This document shows positions 1 through 5,589 of a stretch of 8,668 nt of DNA, one piece after another. Positions within the stretch are counted from its first letter, which is position 1. Each line of letters starts with the position of its first letter. The stretch covers positions 1 to 8,668 of the forward strand of contig JAIYCA010000325.1 in assembly GCA_027488265.1 (NCBI GenBank), in the 5' to 3' direction. The translations under genes were made by a program, and so were the position numbers. The stretch is from Planctomycetaceae bacterium (lineage in GTDB: Bacteria; Planctomycetota; Phycisphaerae; Phycisphaerales; SM1A02). The notes beneath the pieces were generated by a model. That model did not search any database and was not told the origin of the DNA. It saw only the letters and a list, made by a program, of their open reading frames with translations.

Positions 1-25
1 TACGTCCGTTTCGTGATGGTCGCGA

Positions 26-2836
26 TTAGTTGCCGAACTGAATCATCGGCGTGCGCGGCTTCTTGTTCGCAGGGAGTTCGCCGAGTTCTTTCGCGCGCTC
101 TGCACCGATTTCAACGACGAGAAGATCTTGCAAGCGGCGGAAAGCCGTTGCTTCAATCTGCTCGAGATCTTCGCGCAGGCGCTTCCGTTCGCGCATCGAC
201 TCTTGCATACGACGCATGCCTTCACCGGCATTTTTCTCGATGGTCGCCGCGTCGGTGCTCGATCCGCTCAAGCGTGCGGCGCTTTCGCGCTCAGCTTCAT
301 CGCGCGCGTTGATGAACGTCTCGAAGCGCGTTTCGCGTTCCTCGACCCACTCACTGCGAAGTCGCGCGATATCCGCACGCGCTTGCGTGCCGACACCCTC
401 GAGCGCCGCGGCTTTGTCGAAGAAAGGACCGAGCTCGCGTGCGCCGCGATAGACCGAAGGATTCGCCGCGCGCAAGTACGCTCGACGCACGGCCTTCTGC
501 GCGTCGAGATCGCCCGCGAGCGCGGTTTCGATCTCGCTTTGTGTGCGCATGTTGGCATCCGCGACGCGCTTCTTCGCCGCCGTCTCGCGCGTCGCAAGCG
601 ATGAAAGCTCTTCGGCAGCAGAGCCATTGAGTTCCATCGTGCGGGAAACATTCGTGTTGCCGTTGCCGTCGTTTGTGGTTGTCTCTTGCGTCATGCTCGT
701 CCAGATCTCCTGGCGACGCCTTGAGACTTCATCGATCTCGCGTTGCAGCGTTTGGAGTGCACCGATCGACGCCTCATCCCACGTCTGGAGTGTGGTCGCG
801 ATCGCGGCGCGATTCGCCTCATTCAACGCGGCGTCCTCAATGATGCGGACGAGGTCGACGCTGTACTCGCCGGTCGCGCCCGCGAGGAGTCGCGCGCGCG
901 CACGTGTGCGGCGTGCAGCTTCAATCGCGTCGACGCGCGCAGCATCAGCAGCCGCGCGCACTTCGTCGAACATCGTTTCTTCGGCGGTTGTGATCGCCGC
1001 GATGAGTGCGTCGGTATCTCCGTCGCCATTTGCTGAAGGAACAGCGCCATCAGGGCCGACCGAGATTGAGAAACTCACGCTGCCATCGAGATTCGCGATG
1101 CCGCCAGCGCCAGCAGCGCCGTGTTCTTCGGTTGCGGCGTTGCGCGCTTCGGCGCATCGCGCAGCGATTTCATCGAAGGTTGGACGTTGTGCGCCTTCAA
1201 GTCCGGCGCACGCGGCGATCTTGTCGAGTTCGTCACGCGTGAATGGCTTCGGTACGCGCGGACCTCCACCACCGCCAGCGAGGCCGCCGATGAACATCAT
1301 GCCGGCGTCATCCATGTCTTCGCTCGAAAGCGAGATCATTTCGCCGTCGCCACCGACCATCACCGCTTGCACTTGCACGTTGGCTTCAACAGCGTCGCCG
1401 CCGCCTACTGCGCCACCGATTGCTTCGCCGATCGCACCTTCAATCGCGCTTGAGATGCCCACACCGTTGAGCTCGATCGCGCGACCGTTGATCGCAACTT
1501 GCGGCGCGACTGCTTCGAGTCCGAGCGTCGCGCGCAGTGCTTCCGCATCACGCATAGAAAGATCGACGAGTTCTTGCGAGAGCCGCGCGGTGCGTTGCGC
1601 TTCCTCACTTTGGTTGTCGTTGGTAGCAACCATAAGAAGTCCGAGTTCGCCGTTTCCAGCCTTCTTGTCTGCAAGGTCCATCAAGTCGTTGAGTACGCCG
1701 CGCGCGGCAACATCGTGACCGTCGATGATCGCTTCGGCGGCAGACCACTGCGCGTCATCGATCTTGCCTTTCGCGCGAAGACCTTCGGCTTCCGCAAGCG
1801 CGGCGTCGAACGCGTTCTTCTGCTGGATGCCTGGGTAGACGGCGCGCATGAGGTCGGCACGCATCGCGCGTGCCACTTTCGCCGAGACGAGCGGCTCGAT
1901 GTTCGCAAGCGCGTCGCAGTGGATGCGACGCACGCGGAGCATCGCTTGCGCGAACTCGGCGCTTGCTTCGCGCTGAATCTCTGCGTTGCGGCGGAACCAC
2001 TCTTCGTCGATGCCTTGCGCGGCAGGCGTGGTGTCGGCAGCCGCTTCCGCGCCGCCGTTTTCTGGGGCGTTCTCTTGAGCATTCTCCGTTTGCGGCGCAT
2101 CGATGACCGGCGTCTGTGGAATGTTGCGTTCGGCACGGAGTTCCGCGGCTTTGACCGAAACATCGAGTCGCGCGTCGGCCGCGCGTTCGAGGGCGCGCGT
2201 GAGTTCAACGCCGTACGCATCGAAACTCGGCGCGACCGCATCACGCGTGGTCGAGTCGAGCGTGCGCAGCGCTTCGCATGTGCGGAGATCAAAGGTCTCG
2301 GGCTTTCCGCTGAGTCCGGCACCGAAACCGACGTTGGCGAGGATCGTGGCCGCGCGGCGACGCGCGAGCGTGTCACGCAGGCGTTCCGCGCGTACGGCGT
2401 CTTCCGCCGTCAGCACGCCGACGAGTTCATCGACGAGTTGCGCGTCGAGTTGTGCGGCGCGCTGGAAGAGTCGTCGACGGAGGTCGCGCGTTTCTTTCGC
2501 GCTCTCGAGTGTGCGGGAGAGCGCAAAGTCGCCGCCTGCGGCGTTGTCGAGCGCAGGATCGACTTCGCGGGTTTCGAATTCGCGGAAGCGCGCGAAGTAA
2601 CCTTCGTGCAGTGGAAGCGCGATGTCGCGCGTCGTTTCGGGGAGACCGCATTCGACGAGCATGCGCGCGAAGTCCGTCGCCGAGACGGGCGTCGGCGTGC
2701 TGCGGCTCATTTGCGCGGCTGCGTGCTCGGTCGTCGCGAGTGCGCCAGCGATCGGAGCCGCGAGGGCGACGGCAAGTGCCAGTGTGCGAGCGCGGCGGGT
2801 GAGGAGCGACGAGAGCGTGGTGAAGAGGCGCTGCAT
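26..2836 (-). CDS. Large exported Ala-rich helical protein of unknown function
   Basis: The 936-residue product is not assigned to a named family. Residues 1-42 form a Sec signal peptide: a basic n-region (RR, R), a hydrophobic Ala/Leu core at about 18-33, and a likely cleavage site near the AAAQ at 39-42. This supports the ATG at 2834-2836, because a later start would lose the signal. The rest is mostly charged amphipathic helix. A degenerate helical motif, roughly L-x-x-x-x-R followed by helix with aromatic residues, appears near residues 64-97, 193-223, 357-390, 671-705 and 814-848. Two longer linked elements, ending in LMRAVYP (329-335) and YLRAANPSVY (787-796), each precede a copy. Residues 455-525 are Gly-rich and may be a flexible or beta linker, and 240-275 is an Ala/Asn/Glu/Pro-rich linker. 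I infer an export to the periplasm or surface and a structural or binding role. No catalytic motif is visible. The gene stands alone, divergent from the transketolase homologue. Confidence 0.85.
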   Translation of the reverse strand: MQRLFTTLSSLLTRRARTLALAVALAAPIAGALATTEHAAAQMSRSTPTPVSATDFARMLVECGLPETTRDIALPLHEGYFARFREFETREVDPALDNAAGGDFALSRTLESAKETRDLRRRLFQRAAQLDAQLVDELVGVLTAEDAVRAERLRDTLARRRAATILANVGFGAGLSGKPETFDLRTCEALRTLDSTTRDAVAPSFDAYGVELTRALERAADARLDVSVKAAELRAERNIPQTPVIDAPQTENAQENAPENGGAEAAADTTPAAQGIDEEWFRRNAEIQREASAEFAQAMLRVRRIHCDALANIEPLVSAKVARAMRADLMRAVYPGIQQKNAFDAALAEAEGLRAKGKIDDAQWSAAEAIIDGHDVAARGVLNDLMDLADKKAGNGELGLLMVATNDNQSEEAQRTARLSQELVDLSMRDAEALRATLGLEAVAPQVAINGRAIELNGVGISSAIEGAIGEAIGGAVGGGDAVEANVQVQAVMVGGDGEMISLSSEDMDDAGMMFIGGLAGGGGGPRVPKPFTRDELDKIAACAGLEGAQRPTFDEIAARCAEARNAATEEHGAAGAGGIANLDGSVSFSISVGPDGAVPSANGDGDTDALIAAITTAEETMFDEVRAAADAARVDAIEAARRTRARARLLAGATGEYSVDLVRIIEDAALNEANRAAIATTLQTWDEASIGALQTLQREIDEVSRRRQEIWTSMTQETTTNDGNGNTNVSRTMELNGSAAEELSSLATRETAAKKRVADANMRTQSEIETALAGDLDAQKAVRRAYLRAANPSVYRGARELGPFFDKAAALEGVGTQARADIARLRSEWVEERETRFETFINARDEAERESAARLSGSSTDAATIEKNAGEGMRRMQESMRERKRLREDLEQIEATAFRRLQDLLVVEIGAERAKELGELPANKKPRTPMIQFGN

Positions 2837-3290
2837 GGTGTTCTCACAATCGTGACGAGAAGGTTGAGCGAGAGGGTCGCGGGAGAGGATTGTGCGAGGG
2901 CGATGGTTGCGAGCGGTCGCGGTACGTCGTGTCTTGTGGTGCGATGCACTTCATGGTGCTTCGCCGCTGACCAGGTGTCGTCGCGCGCGAGTGCGCATGA
3001 TGCACCCGCACGGCGATTCCGTCACGGCTCGACCGAGAACAAGAGCGTAGTTCGCTTGTTTCCGCGGCACTTCAACCAAGTTTCCCTCGCGACCGCGGAC
3101 CTTCGCCACGAAATTGACGGGAAACGCGGAATTCAGCCCGTTCTCGCGTTGGGTGTGCTTGCCCGATGTGCGGGTCCCCCCGATACTGCGGGACTCGGCC
3201 GCGGGCATCCCTCAGGCGTTCGTCGCGCGCCGAAACGGCCATTTTCCAACCTTTTCCGGATCCGCCACGGTCCAAGTGAGTTCGCACGTG
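2837..3290. promoter_or_regulatory. Divergent intergenic region (454 bases)
   Basis: This stretch separates the start codons of two divergent genes and should hold both promoters and their 5' leaders. Reading frames cross it, but their translations look non-coding (Arg-rich, no domain, no ribosome site). A candidate promoter for the rightward gene lies at 3159-3187. A 6-11-6 dyad, AACAAG (3038-3043) with CTTGTT (3055-3060), could be an operator, although a dyad this short can occur by chance. No clear -35/-10 pair was found for the leftward gene. No RNA gene or riboswitch was recognised. Confidence 0.5.
3159..3187 (+). promoter_or_regulatory. Candidate sigma70-type promoter for the transketolase homologue
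   Basis: TTGCCC at 3159-3164 and GATACT at 3182-3187 are separated by 17 bases. Each hexamer matches 4 of 6 consensus bases (TTGACA, TATAAT). Transcription would start near 3194 and leave a leader of just under 100 bases before the ATG at 3291. The match is modest for GC-rich DNA, so this is a candidate only. Confidence 0.3.
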
Positions 3291-5384
3291 ATGCACCATT
3301 CGACGAGCCAATTCTCGTCTCAGTCCGTTTCATCGCAGCCTTCGATTTCGCTCACCGCTCCCTCTGCCAACGCGAACTCCGCGGTTGCGGCCAGTTTGGA
3401 CTCCGCCGCGCATGCGAAGGCGATCCAACTCGCGTCGACCACCCTCGAAACGTGCGCGACCGCCTGCGTGGGGAACCCCACGGCTGCGATGTCGGCAGCC
3501 CACATCGTGACCACGCTCTTGTGGCAATCGATGCGCTGGGATCCGTCGAGCCCGCGCGACGCGGCGTGCGACCGGCTCGTTCTTTCGGACGCGGCGTTTT
3601 CGTCGATCCTCTACGCGGCGTGCGCGGACCTCGGCGTCCCCGCCTTCATCGACGGCGCGTGGCGACCGCTCACGACGGCCGATCTTGCGAAGTTCGGCGC
3701 GGCCGACGGCCCGCTTCCCGTGACGCCGACGGCACATACGGCCGGCACGATTGCGCTTTTCGAACACCCTGTCACCGCGCACGGCGCCGGTGTCTCGCAC
3801 GCGGTCGGAAGCGCGCTTGCCGCGCGTCTCGATGGCGTCGATCGCCGCGCATTCGTCCTTGTCTCGGACGCGGAACTTCGCGAAGGACAACTCTGGGAAG
3901 CGCTCGCGCACATCGCCGAGGAGCGGTTGACGTTGGTGGTTCCGATCTTCGTCGTCGGCACGCCTGCGACGACCGATCGTTCGGCCAACATCGACGGCCC
4001 CGACGCGCTCGTGCGTCGACTCGCGGCACTCGGCTTCCATGCCAGCGCGATTGATGGACACGCGCCCGCGCAGATTCGCACCGCGGTCGACGAGATCGCG
4101 GCGAAGGCGAAGGAGTCGCGGCCGACGGCGATCGTCGCGCGTACGACCAAGGGTTGGGGCGCGAAGAGTCTGCAAGGCGGCGCGTGGAGCGGCCGCATTC
4201 CAACCGGCGACAAATTGAAGGCCGCGCTCGAAGAATTGCGCAGCACGCGCGTCGGCCTGACGCGTTCGTTCGGCGCGGACATCGCGCGTCCAACGGCGCG
4301 CGCAAAGCACGCGGCGGCCGCGACGCCGTCGCTTGCCGACAATCTCGCAGCAGTACCCGACTTCGCCCGCGCGATGCGCGACGCCGACATGTTCGCGGTC
4401 TATCAGAGCGGCCGCCTCGCCTCGCGTCGTGCCCACGCGCTCGCGCTGCGCACGCTTGGTCGCGCACATCCAGGGACGGTTGTGCTTGAGGCCGACGCGC
4501 GCGCTGGTGGCGCGAGCGAACTCTTCGCGCAAGATCGCACGCTTCTCTCACGCGCGTTTGACTTGAAGAGCGCCGAATCGCACATGGTCTCGGTCGCGTC
4601 GGCACTCGCGGCGCACGGGAAGGTCGCGTTTGCGGCAGCGTCCGCGCGCGGGTTCGTCCGTGCACATGAAGGGATCGAGTCGGCGGCGCGGGCTGGTGCA
4701 CACACGACCTTTGTCGCGACGAATGCTGGTCTCGGCGCACTTACGGCGGGCGCTTCAGAAGCGGCAGTCGGCGATGTGGCGTGGTTCCGCGGGATCGCTG
4801 CGCAACGCGACAGCGCGGGAAACCCTTCGGGTTACCTGCTCCAGCCTTCCGACGCCTTTGCGGCGTACGCGCTCACGCTTGCCGCAGCGGAGCACGATGG
4901 CGTCTGCTTCATGCGCATTCCAAGCGGCGAGCAAGAGTTTCTCTACAACGCCGAGACGGTCTTCAATCTCGGACGCTTCGAGATTCTCTTCGACGGCACC
5001 GACCTTCTCATCGTGACCGCTGGCGCGATGGTGCATGAAGTGAATCGTGCGCTCGACGGCCTCGATGAAGCGGGCATCAGTGCGACGATCATCGACCTCT
5101 ATTCGATTCCGTTCGACGAGGAAGCGCTGCTTGATCTTGCGAACGAGAACGGCGGTCGGATTCTCGTCGTCGAGGACAACTCGGGCGGCGCGTTGGCGGC
5201 GGCGGTCAGCGAAGCGTGCACGGCGTCAGGCGACGCGTTCACGATTGAGTCGATGTGCGTGCAGGTGTTGCCGACGTCGGCGCGCACGTACGACGAAGCG
5301 TTGAAGGCGGCGGGTTTGTCGGCGGCGGACATCGTGGCGCGCGCACGTCGGATGATGGGCTCGCGGCCCCGCGCGCAGCAATAA
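3291..5384 (+). CDS. Transketolase homologue with degenerate active site
   Basis: The 697-residue product is close to the usual transketolase length (about 620-680) and has all three parts: an N-terminal PP domain (about 45-320), a Pyr domain (about 365-540) and a C-terminal domain (about 555-690, with LLIVTAGAMVHE and GRILVVEDNSGGAL). It looks most like the metazoan-type family. Transketolases move two-carbon units between sugar phosphates using thiamine diphosphate. Here many cofactor and catalytic motifs are changed: GHP is GNP (61-63), the KGHA His is lost in SDAAFSS (99-105), GDGE is SDAE (192-195), the Mg-binding Asn after the next strand is absent (VVGTPATTD, 221-229), WHG is WSG (299-301), THxG is TNAG (477-480), and the EDG(A/P)(S/T)(H/Q) loop reads TAGASEAAVGD (485-495). 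The catalytic Glu survives in SAESHM (427-432). Activity is therefore doubtful and a regulatory or altered role is possible. The ATG at 3291 is preferred: AAGTGAG lies upstream at 3274-3280, and earlier in-frame codons look non-coding. Residues 1-38 are a Ser/Ala-rich tail. Confidence 0.88.
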   Translation: MHHSTSQFSSQSVSSQPSISLTAPSANANSAVAASLDSAAHAKAIQLASTTLETCATACVGNPTAAMSAAHIVTTLLWQSMRWDPSSPRDAACDRLVLSDAAFSSILYAACADLGVPAFIDGAWRPLTTADLAKFGAADGPLPVTPTAHTAGTIALFEHPVTAHGAGVSHAVGSALAARLDGVDRRAFVLVSDAELREGQLWEALAHIAEERLTLVVPIFVVGTPATTDRSANIDGPDALVRRLAALGFHASAIDGHAPAQIRTAVDEIAAKAKESRPTAIVARTTKGWGAKSLQGGAWSGRIPTGDKLKAALEELRSTRVGLTRSFGADIARPTARAKHAAAATPSLADNLAAVPDFARAMRDADMFAVYQSGRLASRRAHALALRTLGRAHPGTVVLEADARAGGASELFAQDRTLLSRAFDLKSAESHMVSVASALAAHGKVAFAAASARGFVRAHEGIESAARAGAHTTFVATNAGLGALTAGASEAAVGDVAWFRGIAAQRDSAGNPSGYLLQPSDAFAAYALTLAAAEHDGVCFMRIPSGEQEFLYNAETVFNLGRFEILFDGTDLLIVTAGAMVHEVNRALDGLDEAGISATIIDLYSIPFDEEALLDLANENGGRILVVEDNSGGALAAAVSEACTASGDAFTIESMCVQVLPTSARTYDEALKAAGLSAADIVARARRMMGSRPRAQQ

Positions 5385-5390
5385 CCACTG

Positions 5391-5443
5391 GTGCACGGCA
5401 CGTGCCGTCCTGTGCCACACACTGAGCGGCACGTGCCGTACAC
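5391..5443 (+). repeat. REP-like inverted-repeat unit, copy 1
   Basis: The left arm GTGCACGGCACGTGCC (5391-5406) is complementary to the right arm GGCACGTGCCGTACAC (5428-5443) at 15 of 16 positions, and the stem extends by one more G:C pair. About 20 bases lie between the arms. Each arm contains the self-complementary core GGCACGTGCC, so either a long hairpin or two short ones could form. Compared with copy 2, I count about 43 of 53 identical bases. Confidence 0.8.
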
Positions 5444-5499
5444 AAGAGTATGCAGTCGTAAGCAGCGGTGGCGGTTCTGTTTGCCGCATGGAGTGCATG

Positions 5500-5552
5500 G
5501 TGCCTGGCACGTGCCAGGCAGTGCCAGGCACTGAGTGGCACGTGCCGTGCAC
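5500..5552 (+). repeat. REP-like inverted-repeat unit, copy 2
   Basis: The left arm GTGCCTGGCACGTGCC (5500-5515) pairs with the right arm GGCACGTGCCGTGCAC (5537-5552) at 14 of 16 positions across 21 bases. It is in the same orientation as copy 1 and starts 109 bases downstream of it. Its left side contains a perfect 20-base palindrome at 5501-5520, followed by a tandem copy of GTGCCAGGCA at 5521-5530. The shared CACTGAG just before the right arm (5529-5535 here, 5420-5426 in copy 1) shows that the middle segment is also conserved. Confidence 0.8.
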
Positions 5553-5589
5553 CGTTCGTGGGACCTACGGATTCGGCGCAGACCGCCCG

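Larger units (their letters stand above)
5385..5589. repeat. Convergent intergenic region with palindromic repeat cluster
   Basis: This 205-base region lies between two gene ends facing each other. The core GGCACGTGCC, itself a perfect palindrome, occurs four times: 5397-5406, 5428-5437, 5506-5515 and 5537-5546. The four copies are arranged as two larger inverted-repeat units, annotated separately. The first unit starts 7 bases after the stop of the rightward gene and the last ends 37 bases before the stop of the leftward gene, so the hairpins may end or stabilise both transcripts. No T-run follows a stem directly, so these are not classic intrinsic terminators. The arrangement resembles REP/BIME elements. 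No REP-associated transposase gene is present in the window. Confidence 0.8.

Noticed and set aside
543..1718. A 391-codon plus-strand open frame rich in Ser, Ala and Pro
   Set aside because: It is the opposite-strand shadow of the exported helical protein; its low complexity mirrors the codon bias of the real gene.
3114..3143. TTGACG at 3114-3119 as a -35 element
   Set aside because: No acceptable -10 hexamer lies 16-18 bases downstream; the sequence there is GC-rich.
3174..3194. GTCCC/GGGAC stem (3174-3178 with 3190-3194) as a terminator or operator
   Set aside because: The stem is only 5 bases with an 11-base loop and no T-run, and it overlaps the candidate promoter, so it has little weight.
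1499..4054. An 851-codon open frame on the plus strand, antisense to the exported protein and running into the transketolase gene
   Set aside because: The translation is Arg/Cys-rich without domain or repeat logic, crosses an intergenic region and overlaps two well-supported genes. Long antisense open frames are expected in GC-rich coding DNA.
3330..4532. A 400-codon minus-strand open frame inside the transketolase homologue
   Set aside because: It is Arg-rich with no recognisable motif and lies fully inside a frame with clear family similarity.
5385..5589. A CRISPR array
   Set aside because: There are only two full units, they are strong inverted repeats with an 81% match, and there is a single 56-base gap, with no regular spacers or cas genes.
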